A stretch of DNA of 64,000 nucleotides, taken from Diacronema lutheri. Its lineage: Eukaryota > Haptophyta > Pavlovophyceae > Pavlovales > Pavlovaceae. Location: positions 372,001 through 436,000 of the forward strand of contig JAGTXO010000027.1 in NCBI GenBank assembly GCA_019448385.1, written 5' to 3'. Shown in pieces: positions 20,510-29,470 of the stretch. Under the pieces are notes generated by a model that searched no databases, was not told the DNA's origin, and saw only the letters and a list, made by a program, of their open reading frames with translations. The position numbers were made by a program, and so were the translations under genes. The stretch's first letter is position 1. Each line of letters starts with the position of its first letter.

Positions 20510-22414
20510 CTAAGAAAAAACCGTACGGCCGAGCACCTCGTCGTCGATCGCCTGCGCGCTCGGCAGGAACCACTTGCCGAAGAAGCGCACCTCGCCGAGG
20601 GCGTCGGCCGGCAGCGCGGGCCCGCCGGCGAGCTGCTCGGCGGTTGGCGCGTCCGCGCCGGCGCGCGCGTCGGCGGGCGGCGGCATCTCGCCCTCGCTCG
20701 GCGCCTCGTCGTCTCCCGTGCCGGAGGTGGACGCGGCTAGGCGCGGGCGCGGGCCCGCCTGCGCGGGCACGCGCACCCACGCGGGCGAGACCGGCAGCAG
20801 CGGCACGCGCACGGGCATGGGCCCGGGCGGCAGGCCGACCGACGCGTCAAGCGGCGCAAGGAGCTGCGCCGGCCATTGCACGAGCGGCGACGGCGCCACC
20901 GGCTCGCGCATGCACGGCGCAAACGGCGGGCCGTTACTGCGCGCCGCGCGCGGCGGCTTGTGCGCCGCTGGCCACCAGCCGATCATCAAGGTCAATCGGC
21001 GGCAGCAGCCGTCCGCCGGCGCAGCTGCGGCACCGGGCGCGCCGGGCATCACGCCGTGCAGCAGGCCGCCGTCGAAGAGGCACAGTCGGCCGCCCTCCAC
21101 CCCCTCCGCGCGCACGAGCCACGCGCGCTCCGCCAGCTTGCCGTCGCCCAGCCGCTGTTCGAGGATGGCGGTCGGGCCGCCCACCTCGCGCGCGCCGCCG
21201 CCATCGCTGCACGGCATGAGGTAGAGGATCGAGCTCACGATCGGCGAGCGCGGCGCAGCCCGCCGCGCGCCGCGGAGGCTGCTCTCGTCCAGGTCGTAGT
21301 GCAGCTGGTGGCCGCCGTCGCGCGCGCGCGAGTGGCACCACCATTCCGCCCAGCCGAGCACGTCGCCACCACCGTCGACGGCGCCGCGCGAGCCGTGCGC
21401 GCCGCGCGCACAGCCCGCGGCGCGCGCGAGCCCGCGCGCGTGAGCCTCGGCGAACGGCCGCACCGCGTCGATGAGCGCATCCATCAGGCTGCCGCCGTGG
21501 CCGGCGCCGCGGCCGGCGGCTTCGCGCCCGACGGCCGCACCGGTCGCAGGGAGCTGGCGCAAGTATGAGAAGAAGCGGGGCGTGGGGTAGCCGTGCTCGC
21601 GCCAAAACGGCGCGTCGGGCGAGAACACGCCGAACAGAGCGCGCGCGAGCTGCAGCGGGAGCACGCCGTCGAGGATCGCGACTGGCTCGGCGTCGCGCGG
21701 CTCTGCGCTGCCGGAGCTGCAGATTTCGGCAACGTCGAGCGGCCGCTTCTGCCCCGCGAGGGCGGAGACCGTGGCCGCGTCGAGCTCGATGCGCTCGCAC
21801 GCGTCGCCACCACCGCTGCCGCCGCGCGCGCCGCACGCGCCCGGCGGCGGCGGGCGCGCCCACTCGAGGAGGGCGGGCGAGAGCTTATGCCGCATGCACA
21901 GCTGCGCGAGATGCGCGTCCGCCTCCGCGTGCCGGCCGAGCTGCGAGAGAAGAAGGGCGAGCTCGTGCTGCGCGATAAGGCCGCCGCACACCTGCGCGCG
22001 GCACACCGGGTCCTCCTGCCAGATCTCGCCCTCCTCCTCCTCGGCATCGTCCGCATAGTCGGCGACTGCGACGCGCGCCTGCTGGAGCGCACTGCGCCAG
22101 TCGGCCTCCGCGAGCTCGAGCTCGCCGCGCGCGCGGCGCAGCGCTCCGCGTAGCACGAGCGCGTCCGCGTTCTCCGGCAGTGACGCAAGCGCGCGGTTGC
22201 ACGCGGCCAGCGCCTCGTCCGCGTGGCCGTCGCGGTCCGCACGCCGGGCGACCTCGACGCGCACGTCGGCGAGAAGCATGACCGATGTGGGCTCCTCCAG
22301 CCGCTCGATTGCAGCATCAAGCCGCGCCCATTCGTCCGCCGTCGACTCCGCCCGCTCAGCGAGCGACGAGAACGCCTCAGCGCAGCCCTCGAGCGTCGAC
22401 ACGTTGCCGCTCAT
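20510..22414 (-). CDS. TPR-like and 2-oxoglutarate/Fe(II) oxygenase-like protein
   Basis: A single exon of 634 residues. Residues about 45-125 look like TPR helices (ALAACNRALASLPENADALV). The central part has FFSYLRQLP, then GHQLHYDLDESSL near residue 375, in which H-x-D is the iron-binding pair, a distal H in LLHGVMPG near 453, and an Arg in RRLTLMIGWW near 470 that would hold 2-oxoglutarate. This order and spacing fit the prolyl-hydroxylase-like double-stranded beta-helix. Two WW/WC motifs (LGWAEWWCHSRARDG) precede the HxD. The last 130 residues are Pro/Gly-rich and end near VRFFGKWFLPSAQAIDD. Substrate unknown. It is head-to-head with the small membrane-protein gene. Confidence 0.72.
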   Translation of the reverse strand: MSGNVSTLEGCAEAFSSLAERAESTADEWARLDAAIERLEEPTSVMLLADVRVEVARRADRDGHADEALAACNRALASLPENADALVLRGALRRARGELELAEADWRSALQQARVAVADYADDAEEEEGEIWQEDPVCRAQVCGGLIAQHELALLLSQLGRHAEADAHLAQLCMRHKLSPALLEWARPPPPGACGARGGSGGGDACERIELDAATVSALAGQKRPLDVAEICSSGSAEPRDAEPVAILDGVLPLQLARALFGVFSPDAPFWREHGYPTPRFFSYLRQLPATGAAVGREAAGRGAGHGGSLMDALIDAVRPFAEAHARGLARAAGCARGAHGSRGAVDGGGDVLGWAEWWCHSRARDGGHQLHYDLDESSLRGARRAAPRSPIVSSILYLMPCSDGGGAREVGGPTAILEQRLGDGKLAERAWLVRAEGVEGGRLCLFDGGLLHGVMPGAPGAAAAPADGCCRRLTLMIGWWPAAHKPPRAARSNGPPFAPCMREPVAPSPLVQWPAQLLAPLDASVGLPPGPMPVRVPLLPVSPAWVRVPAQAGPRPRLAASTSGTGDDEAPSEGEMPPPADARAGADAPTAEQLAGGPALPADALGEVRFFGKWFLPSAQAIDDEVLGRTVFS

Positions 22415-22453
22415 CGGCCGACGCCGCGGCCATTTAATTTGGTTTGGAGCCGG
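22415..22453. promoter_or_regulatory. Very short divergent promoter
   Basis: 39 bp lie between two divergent starts, including CCATTTAATTTGG, an AT-rich island in GC-rich DNA. The 5' UTRs probably overlap the opposite gene. Confidence 0.4.
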
Positions 22454-22804
22454 ATGTTCATGGCGCGAGTCCTCGCCCTAGTCGCGATTTTCGCCGCCGG
22501 TGCCGAGGCGCTGCACTCGTCGCACCCGGCGCCGCGCGCCCCGATCAGCCAGCGGGTCACGCTTCGCGCGCGCGCGGCCGTGCGCGCCGCCGACGACAAG
22601 AAGGAGGAGGCTCTCTACGAGGACGATGCGCCGCCCAAGCTCCCGCCCAAGCCGCCTGTGAGCAAATCGATGCGCGACCGCTTGATCAAGGAGAACCGCG
22701 CGCTGGGCGGCGACCCGGATGCATCGAACGGGAACCCCATCCTTGTCGTTTCGGTCGTAATTGCCGTCCTCGCGATCCTCGTTGTGGGAGGCGGCATGGC
22801 GTGA
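22454..22804 (+). CDS. Small signal-peptide protein with one C-terminal membrane span, probably plastid
   Basis: 116 residues. MFMARVLALVAIFAAGAEAL is a classical signal peptide, followed by a Ser/Arg/Ala-rich stretch (SQRVTLRARAAVRA) like a transit peptide, so a bipartite plastid-targeting leader of a secondary plastid is likely. Mature part: DDKKEEALYEDDAPPKLPPK, then SKSMRDRLIKENRALGGDPD, NGNP, and one hydrophobic span ILVVSVVIAVLAILVVGGGMA at the very end. The KENxxLGGDPxxxxxNP block before a single span looks like a conserved thylakoid tail-anchor type protein, but I cannot name it. Start chosen at 22454; a second Met lies at 22460. Confidence 0.72.
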   Translation: MFMARVLALVAIFAAGAEALHSSHPAPRAPISQRVTLRARAAVRAADDKKEEALYEDDAPPKLPPKPPVSKSMRDRLIKENRALGGDPDASNGNPILVVSVVIAVLAILVVGGGMA

Positions 22805-22909
22805 GACGGGGTGGGCCCCCCTCCATGGTGCGGTGTAATTAGCGAGGCTGACATTTCTGAGCGAGCTCTGCGCCACGGTTGGCCAGCGTCACGGCCGTGG
22901 CGGCGGGCG

Positions 22910-24469
22910 TCACCGTGAAGCGCGCGCCTGCTGCACGATGGAATGCGTCAGCGGGTCGATGTCATAGCTTGGCGCGAGGAAGACGCGGCACGCGCCTCGA
23001 CGGAATGTGACGACGCCTCGGTAGCCGGTGCGTGGCACGCCGGCCTTGAGCTCGGGCATCAGGCCGAGCTGCTTGGCGATGCGCGCAAATTCCTTGTGCG
23101 ACGAGTACGAGATGCGCTGGTCGCCACAGTCGTCCGCGCCGCGCGCGGCGAGCGCGTGCGGCGCGACCTCGGCCGCGGCCGCGAGCTGCGCGTCGAAGAT
23201 GCGGTCGTACGCGTCGCGCTGCAGCCAGCGCACGTCGGTGGCCGCCCAATCAACGCCGCCCTGCGCGAGCTGCATCGAGCGCAAGAAGTTCGAGAACTGG
23301 CCGCTGCTTACGCCCTTCACGCCATACGTGTACGTGCGCGAGATCTCGGGCCGGATCGACACGCGCCCCTTGCGGTTGGCCGGCTCGCGCAGCCAGTCGT
23401 CCCAGAATGAGTGCGGCCACTTGGGGCCAAGCTCGGCCCACAGCTTGCGCGTCATCAGCCAGCCAAGACCGGGGAAGAAGTCGGAGCGGTAGACCGCGGC
23501 TGGGTCGTGCACGTGCTGCGGCTGGCCGTTGTCCGAGAACGCCTGTGCGCTCGGACGGCAGGGCGCGTCGGCGGAGCGCGGCGCGCGCGCGGGGCACGCG
23601 CGGCGCAGGCTGGGCCCGCACGGCGTGCCGCGCGCGGTGCGGCGCACCGAAATAGTAAGGATTGTCGGGTCCTCTTCGAGCAGCGGCGCCATCGCCTTGA
23701 AGTAGTCGAAAAAGTCGGGCGCCACCTCGATGTCGTCCTCGAGGATTATGACAGACTCGAAGCGGCGCGTGCCGAGCAGCTCGGACAGAGCCCAGCCATA
23801 ATGCTGAGCGAGGCAGTAGTAACCGAGGAAGCGGCGCTGTTTGGGCTCGAGAACTACCTCCGCGCGCGCGTGCCGCAAGTGCAGCACCTTGCCGTTGCCC
23901 TCCCTCGCCACGACCGCCGCGACCTGCGGGTCGTCGCCGTCCTGCGAAACCGCGACCGTGTAGCCGCCTTCGGCCGGCAGCCGGCTGAGCACGGAGCGCA
24001 GCGCGCGCTCGAGGTAGGCTGGTCGGTTGTACGCGAAAATGACGACCGCGTGCGGCGTCGGCGGCGTGGGCGGGCTCATCGCCGCGCTCGCCTCGCCGTG
24101 CGACGCGGCGGGCACGGCCACCGCGTCGGCAGGCGCTGCGCCACCGGACGCGCCGCGCGCAACGCTCTCGGCGCGAGCAAGGCCTGCTAGTGCGTGCGAC
24201 CGCGCCATGCCATCGAGGCGCCGCGCGAGGCTCGCGATCATCCGGCCCTGCTCGGCGATGTGCGCATTCAGGCGCCGCAGCGCCTCCTCGTCCGTCAGCC
24301 CGTCCACGCTCGACACGACGACGGGCGGCGCGACACCATCCGCACCGTCACCATCGTCAACTCGCCGCCGGTGCTCGCGAAGGGACCCGTTGAGCAGGCC
24401 AAGCGAGAGGAGGAAGAGGCAGCTGACCGCGAAGATGAGCGCGAATAGATAGAGCTGCAGGCGCCTCAT
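22910..24469 (-). CDS. MGAT1: Alpha-1,3-mannosyl-glycoprotein 2-beta-N-acetylglucosaminyltransferase (GnT I, GT13)
   Basis: Exons 24469-23648 and 23542-22910 flank a 105-bp intron without stops; spliced product 484 residues. Type II Golgi anchor LQLYLFALIFAVSCLFLLSL at the start, then a stem with a short coiled segment. The GT13 domain begins at HAVVIFAYNRPAYLERALRS, continues with YTVAVSQDGDD and VIILEDDIEVAPDFFDYF (the EDD metal and UDP-GlcNAc motif), and after the splice reads ILTISAFSDNGQPQHVHD, the counterpart of WCxSAWNDNG. FFPGLGWLMTRKLW, FWDDWLR, RPEISRTYTYGVKGVSSGQF follow as in animal and plant enzymes. It adds the first GlcNAc in complex N-glycan formation. Removing the intron restores the family alignment, so retention would insert 35 residues beside the active site. 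Confidence 0.9.
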   Translation of the reverse strand: MRRLQLYLFALIFAVSCLFLLSLGLLNGSLREHRRRVDDGDGADGVAPPVVVSSVDGLTDEEALRRLNAHIAEQGRMIASLARRLDGMARSHALAGLARAESVARGASGGAAPADAVAVPAASHGEASAAMSPPTPPTPHAVVIFAYNRPAYLERALRSVLSRLPAEGGYTVAVSQDGDDPQVAAVVAREGNGKVLHLRHARAEVVLEPKQRRFLGYYCLAQHYGWALSELLGTRRFESVIILEDDIEVAPDFFDYFKAMAPLLEEDPTILTISVRRTARGTPCGPSLRRACPARAPRSADAPCRPSAQAFSDNGQPQHVHDPAAVYRSDFFPGLGWLMTRKLWAELGPKWPHSFWDDWLREPANRKGRVSIRPEISRTYTYGVKGVSSGQFSNFLRSMQLAQGGVDWAATDVRWLQRDAYDRIFDAQLAAAAEVAPHALAARGADDCGDQRISYSSHKEFARIAKQLGLMPELKAGVPRTGYRGVVTFRRGACRVFLAPSYDIDPLTHSIVQQARASR

Positions 24470-24550
24470 CCGCCATTGCTTGCAGTCAGTTTACCAAAAA
24501 AATCCAAAAAATCGGACGTCTTGTCAGTTGGTTGACCAGCAAGAGTCAAG

Positions 24551-25870
24551 TCACACGTGAAAGTCGCGGTCGGGCAAGAGCGCAGGCGCGATGAGCGACC
24601 ACGCGTAGAGCAGAACCGTCGCGACGAGCGATGCGACCTGGATCCAGACCGACGCCCAGCTGAATGAGTAGGGAAGCCGGGCGTCGTACGCGGCCGCGAT
24701 CTCGCTGTCGGGCGCCTTGTTGAAGTCGATAACGGCCGCGCGCCAGCCGGTGAGCAGCGTCGCCGCATAGCACGAAACCGCAAGCATGATCACCTGGAAC
24801 GCGCACACGCCGCGCACACCCTGCTCGTCCTCCGCCATCGCCGTGTTGACGCCGCGGCCGGGCGCCTCGGCGGGCGCACGCGTGCCGTGCGCGAGCGTGG
24901 TAAATGGGTCGGCGAGGCCAGCAGGCGCGGCGCGCGTGAGCCGCGCCTCAGGCTTGGCCGGCTCGCGCTCGCCGACGGACGCGCCGTACGCCCACGCGCA
25001 GTAGGCGACGGAGACGGCGGCAAACACGAGGCCGACGGCAAGGCGTAGGTCGTCATACTGCTGCTGCACGAGCGGGTTGCACGCCGCGTCGGGCACCCCC
25101 GTCAGCGCCGAGTAAACCAAAAAGAAAAGCCAAGAGGTGACGACCGCCGACGTGAGGATTGCGCCGTGCTCGGCGACGGGCGAGACGGACAGCGCGCTGA
25201 GGCCGACGCTGCAGACGAGCGTGCACGAGATGAGCGCCGTGTTGAACACGCACCCCTCTGCCGTAAGAAACTGCAGCATCAGCGCGCACGCCGCCAGCGA
25301 GAGCGCGTACAGGGCCGCAGAGACCGCGAGGATCGCGCCGCGCCACCGCCACTCGCCCGCCAGCTCGTCGTCTTGCGCGAGCCACGCCGCGTTCCAGCCA
25401 TAAGCAAGGTCGATGAGCATCACGATCTGAAAGAGGAGGAAGAGCATTGCCACCCAGCGGCACAGCTCGCCGAAGACGAGCAGCCCGCGCAGCGGCAGGA
25501 AGGCGCCCGCCGCGAGCAGCCCGCCGAGGAGGAGCAGCTTTGCCGCCCAAAAGCCCGTGTGCACGCGCGCACCAAAGCGCGTGTCGCCGAGCGTGAGCAG
25601 AACGAGTACGGCAAACGTGCACGCGAGCCCAAAGCAGACGCGCAGCACGCCCTCGTCGCCGCAGTAGGCGCAGCCCTCGCCCGCGACGAGCGTGTCGCCC
25701 CAGTACTTGAGCGCGACCGCCACGGCCGTCGCGACAAAGATGGTCGCAGTGTAGGCGGCACGAGCAGCTGGCAACGACAAAAAACAGTTGCACGAGCAGC
25801 ACGCCGCGAAGCTCGCGCACGCGGCCGCGCCGAAGCACGAGCCCACGCACGACGCGAGCATCGCCCCCAT
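24551..25870 (-). CDS. SERINC/TMS family membrane protein
   Basis: A single exon of 439 residues with about ten spans. The N-terminus MGAMLASCVGSCFGAAACAS then CCSCNCF is the Cys-rich start typical of SERINC/TDE1/TMS1. VHTGFWAAKLLLLGGLLAAG, then FLPLRG, and MLFLLFQIVMLIDLAYGWN, AAWL are the family hallmarks. The last part has YAATLLTGW and LPYSFSWASVWIQVASLVAT. SERINCs are five-plus-five helix membrane proteins thought to scramble or carry phospholipid. A cytoplasmic loop near residues 290-345 is Pro/Ala-rich as in other members. The next gene starts divergently about 120 bp away. Confidence 0.9.
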   Translation of the reverse strand: MGAMLASCVGSCFGAAACASFAACCSCNCFLSLPAARAAYTATIFVATAVAVALKYWGDTLVAGEGCAYCGDEGVLRVCFGLACTFAVLVLLTLGDTRFGARVHTGFWAAKLLLLGGLLAAGAFLPLRGLLVFGELCRWVAMLFLLFQIVMLIDLAYGWNAAWLAQDDELAGEWRWRGAILAVSAALYALSLAACALMLQFLTAEGCVFNTALISCTLVCSVGLSALSVSPVAEHGAILTSAVVTSWLFFLVYSALTGVPDAACNPLVQQQYDDLRLAVGLVFAAVSVAYCAWAYGASVGEREPAKPEARLTRAAPAGLADPFTTLAHGTRAPAEAPGRGVNTAMAEDEQGVRGVCAFQVIMLAVSCYAATLLTGWRAAVIDFNKAPDSEIAAAYDARLPYSFSWASVWIQVASLVATVLLYAWSLIAPALLPDRDFHV

Positions 25871-25988
25871 GCCGGGGAGGCGGACGTGGAGATGGGCCCT
25901 ACAACCCTTCCGCCCCCGGCAGTTTTAATAATATTTTACTTCAGCGCGAAAGTTGCGGGTGGGAGGCGCCAACGGCGCGATCAGCGAC

Positions 25989-26738
25989 ATGAACGGCTCG
26001 CGCGGGAGCCTCGGAGGGCGACTCAGCGGAGCCGCGCGCAGCCGCGTGTCGGCTGCGCGAACGCTACCTGTTCGGGTCACTAAGAACGCGCAGCCGCCGC
26101 GAGGCACTCCGTCCGCAGGCGACGCCGCGGTCGCGTTTGCGGTGCGCGCGTTCGCCGGCGTGAGCGCGCGGCTATCGGAGGAGATAAAGGAGATGCGGGC
26201 GCAATTGGCAGACTTGAAGGAGCAGAATGCAAAATTGGCATGCCGGCTCAATGACGAGGACCGGCGACATGCCTCCGTCGAGCCGCTGCAACTTCGGTCC
26301 AACCTCCCATCTCTACGTCGACGGGCCCGTCGCGGCGCGATCGCTCGGCAGCGGCGCCGCCCTGCGTGATCGGCCGCACGCCGGAGGATCGCGCGGCTCG
26401 AAGCTGACGCACAGCTCGCTCATATTGAACGACATCCACAAGGATCAGGACCGCTACCCGGTGCCGTACGGCACGATGCGCGAGTGGATGAAAGTCGATG
26501 ACGATGGCATTGCGAAATGGGTGCATGCGAGGGACAAGGAGGCCGCACGGAGCTGCCGTGCTCGGGCGGAGTCCAGGGCGGCGGCACGATGCTTGGCGGC
26601 CTGGCCGAGAAGCAGTTGATGGTCGACATGGCGCACGCGGCTGCTGCGCACTGCCCGTACACGTACGACGAGGTCGAGGACATGCTGCGCAAAGGTGAGG
26701 AAGACGGTGCACCGATGCTGGCGTGGACTTTCTTGTGA
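25989..26738 (+). pseudogene. Unrecognised gene, split over three frames (introns or decay)
   Basis: A possible start at 25989 (MNGSRGSLGGRLSGAAR) leads to a coiled-coil stretch (VSARLSEEIKEMRAQLADLK) in one frame up to about 26290. A second frame then looks protein-like (SRCNFGPTSHLYVDGPVAAR, LNDIHKDQDRYPVPYGTMRE, WMKVDDDGIAKW) to about 26545. A third carries GGTMLGGLAEKQLMVDMAHA and CPYTYDEVEDMLRKGEEDGA to a stop at 26738. Clear GT/AG sites joining the three were not found, so frameshifts are as likely as introns. No family recognised. It converges on the aminotransferase exon with a 67-bp gap. Confidence 0.4.
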
Positions 26739-26805
26739 AGCGCGGTCGCATGCTCGGGCTGCAGGGACACAGCAACCAGGACCACGCGCTCGAGGAGGCG
26801 CTCAT

Positions 26806-27478
26806 TCACCGACGAGTGTCGCGCGCGCACTCGGCAAGGCCGCGCAGCAGCGCCTCGACGTCAGCATCATCGCTAAAATAGTGCGCGCTCACGCGCAGCA
26901 GAGTGGGTAGCCGCCGTCGCGACGCGTCGAGCGCCGTCGAGCCCGGTGGGCTCGTGCCCACCAAGACACGCGCGCGTGCGAGCGCGGCGTGGACGGCGCT
27001 CGCGCCGCCGAGTGCCTCAACGTCGAGCGCGACGATACCCGACAGGCCGCATGCGCCATCGCCGTCCGCCGCCGGGTCGGCAAGTCGCACGCCGCGCACG
27101 CGACACGCGGCGTCGCGCACGCGCGCCGCGCGCTCGCGTACTGCCCGTTCAATACGCTCCGTGCCGAGGGCGAGCGCGTAGTCGACGGCCGCACCGAGGC
27201 CGAGGCGCGCGCCGACGCTCGCCTCCCAAAACTGAAAGCGCCGCGCGTCCTGCCGGACCGCGTACGCGCCGAGCCCGCCAAGGCAAAGCGCGCCGCGCAC
27301 GCCGTCCGCGCCGCTGTCGCGGCCGCCGCGCGCTTCGGGCGCCGCGCCGGCGGGCGCAAGCCACTCGGCGGAGGCGTGATCGAGCATTGGCGGCTCGGCA
27401 AGCAGTTGGCATCCTGGCGCAAGCAGCGCGCCGCGCGCGTACAGCAGTCCGGTCCCGCGCGGCGCGCGCAGCCACTTC
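26806..27478 (-). CDS. Class V (PLP-dependent) aminotransferase, last exon only
   Basis: An acceptor (TCTGCGCGCAG) at 27479-27481 opens an exon of 224 residues. It begins RKWLRAPRGTGLLYARGALL, where in cysteine-desulfurase-like class V enzymes this reads xxKWLRGPRGTGFLYV and its Lys binds PLP. FQFWEASVGARLGLGAAVDY matches FExGTPNxxxxxGLGxAxxY, and the C-terminal subdomain continues with GIVALDVEALGGASAVHAAL, STALDASRRRLPTLLRVSAH and YFSDDADVEALLRGL. Relatives include isopenicillin-N-epimerase-like and ergothioneine-pathway lyases. The upstream exons with the cofactor-binding half are missing: a 39-base G tract and then repeat element copy A lie where they should be. Either they lie beyond an insertion in the intron, or the gene is truncated. 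Confidence 0.75.
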
Positions 27479-27533
27479 CTGCGCGCAGAGCAGGTGAGCG
27501 ATTGGGCGACGACGCGCGCAGGGAGGAGTGGAT

Positions 27534-27572
<39 letters not shown>
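27534..27572. repeat. Poly-G tract, 39 G
   Basis: Uninterrupted G on the + strand, 55 bp upstream of the aminotransferase acceptor, so probably intronic. Confidence 0.9.
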
Positions 27573-27574
<2 letters not shown>

Positions 27575-27719
27575 GGGGGGACGGGGCATGCCGACCGTCG
27601 TGGTATCCGGGAGTGCTGGCTCTCCCGGCCAAATGCACTCAGGCCTACGGCCACGACTAGCTCTCCCCGCCCGCGGACATCAAAGTCGGGGCGCAGCGGG
27701 CTTTGGGCGCGCAGGGCGC

Positions 27720-29395
27720 GTGCGGCTTGGGCGCAAGAGCGCCTCGTCGCGCCCGCCGTCTCCGTGCCTTGTGCGCGAGGCCACACGCGGTGCATTCGCG
27801 CGCAGCATCGTCGTCGTGCCGAACGGCATGCCCAGTGTCCTCGCACAACGTGTACTTCAAAGACTTCTCCAAGCTGCTGCCCGCCGAGATCGTCGGCGAC
27901 GACCTGCTCGTCGCCCGGCACTACCGCGTGCGCGTCCTGCGGCGCATCGCACGCCGCCGCGATGCGGTCGGGGCCGAGTTTTGGCACGACGGCGGGCCCG
28001 CCGACTCGGTCGTCGGCGCGTGCATGTGCGGCCGGGTCTACGCGCTTAAGTGCGTGGGCCGGCTCGTGCGCGGCGCCCGGATCATCACGCTGCTGCGCAA
28101 GAATGTCGCGCTCGGCACGTGCCGCGCACACCTCATGGGCCACATGCTCCAGCGCATCGTCGGCGACGGTGGCGTCGCGCGGCTGCTGCAGCTGGTTGCA
28201 GCTCGTTCGCGTGGATCACGACACGCTCAACGCCGAGCTCCAGGCCTTGGAAGCACAGCATGACACCGGCCAAATCATGCGACGGCATGTGCGCGCGCGC
28301 CGATGCGCTCTCCAAGGACCTCGCACGGGCGCACGTGCACGCTTACAAGCTCGATGGCTTTCTGGTGTGGTGCAGCGAGGGCCTCCGAGAGAATGCCTTT
28401 TTCAACGGAGCGCTCAAGAACCGGATCACGCAAATGCAGCACGAGATCTGCTGGCTCCACGCCGAGATATCGTCGCTCGTTGCGAGTTCGCCCGAGGTTT
28501 ACGCGAACGACAGCGGGGCCACCGACTACAAGGACCACGGCGTGTGCGTCGAGATCGATGTCTTCAACCGCGACGAGGTCGAGGGCGCGCCCGTGCCCGC
28601 GACCGCGCCCACGAAGGCAGAGCCGGGCATCGAGTCCAAGTGCACGGCGCCCGCACAGGCAGAGCCGGGCAGCGACTCCGAGAACGTCGCGCCCGCGCCC
28701 GTGCCCGCGCCGGCAGAGCCGCGCACCGAGCCCAAGTGCGCCAACGTGCCGCCGAACTCGCCCAAGCTCTCGTCGGTCGACAGCCAGGCCACCGAGTACA
28801 AGACCTACTACGAACTCACGTGCTCGCCACCTGCAAACGCCTCGCATACACGCACGCGTTCGAGTCTGCGTAGGCCGAGGTCGCCAAGTCAAGGCGCGCC
28901 AAGGTTCCGGCCACCGGCGCTGACAGTCGCTGGCTGCGCAACACGGCCGTGCGCAACACCCGCAGCTCGGCCAAGGGCAAGTAGCGCGCCGGCGCAGCGC
29001 ACGGCATGCCGCGGCGAGACGCGCACTTGGCGCGGTCAGGTCAGTCAGAGCGCCTCAGCTTGCGCGATGCCAGTTGCGACCCCCCCGGAATCCGCCATTC
29101 AATTTTATTGGGCGTCAATCACTCGAGCCCTTCCCGTCGCCCGCATTCCGGGGTCGGACCGTTCGTCGGCCCGGCTCGGGCCCTTCTCCGCGCTCGCTCA
29201 ACCCCGAGTTCTGCTCAAAAACGACCGGTCATGGGGGGGTTGGGGGGGGGAAGGGGGGGTCCCAGTCCTGGACTCGTCCTAGACCTCGCCTTGGCCCCTC
29301 GAGCGCTCATTGGCTGGCTTTTAACCCTTGATTGTACGACCCGGGTCGTACTCTCAGCTCCCTACTGGCCGGACCAGCCCCAAAAGCCGCCCTAT
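27720..29395 (+). mobile_element. Unclassified two-frame repeat element, copy A
   Basis: About 1.7 kb is clearly related to copy B at 54465-56200 in the opposite direction, through coding-like and noncoding parts. First frame: LLPAEIVGDDLLVARHYRVR, GGPADSVVGACMCGR, YALKC, LLRKNVALGTCRAHLMGHML, ending at 28263. Second frame begins in an overlapping ATGA at 28260 with MTPAKSCDGMCARADALSKD and runs into Pro/Ala/Glu repeats (AQAEPGSDSE type) and a basic end RSSAKGK. The right part holds an 18-bp perfect palindrome at 29334-29351 and CCCTATATAGG near 29392. The left edge is unclear. I recognise no transposase, integrase or polymerase. Both copies look decayed with a few breaks each. Confidence 0.6.
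28260..28985 (+). pseudogene. Second reading frame of element copy A
   Basis: Opens with MTPAKSCDGMCARADALSKD, overlapping the stop of the first frame by ATGA; the same overlap exists in copy B. A helical, Trp- and Cys-containing stretch (WCSEGLRENAFFNGALKNRI, MQHEICWLHAEISSLVASS) leads to acidic YANDSGATDYKDHGVCVEID and then Glu/Pro/Ala repeats. The C-terminal part is basic. Comparison of copies shows this frame has been kept alike at protein level, so it once coded. Function unknown; the present copy looks broken. Confidence 0.5.
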
Positions 29396-29470
29396 ATAGG
29401 CTGAGTGTGCATGGCATGCGCGCCCCCTTGCGCGTGTCTGGGAGAGTATGCGCGAAGGGCAGTGTTGAAT

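Noticed and set aside
27720-29395. Element copies A and B as a retrotransposon
   Set aside because: No reverse transcriptase, integrase or long terminal repeats are visible.
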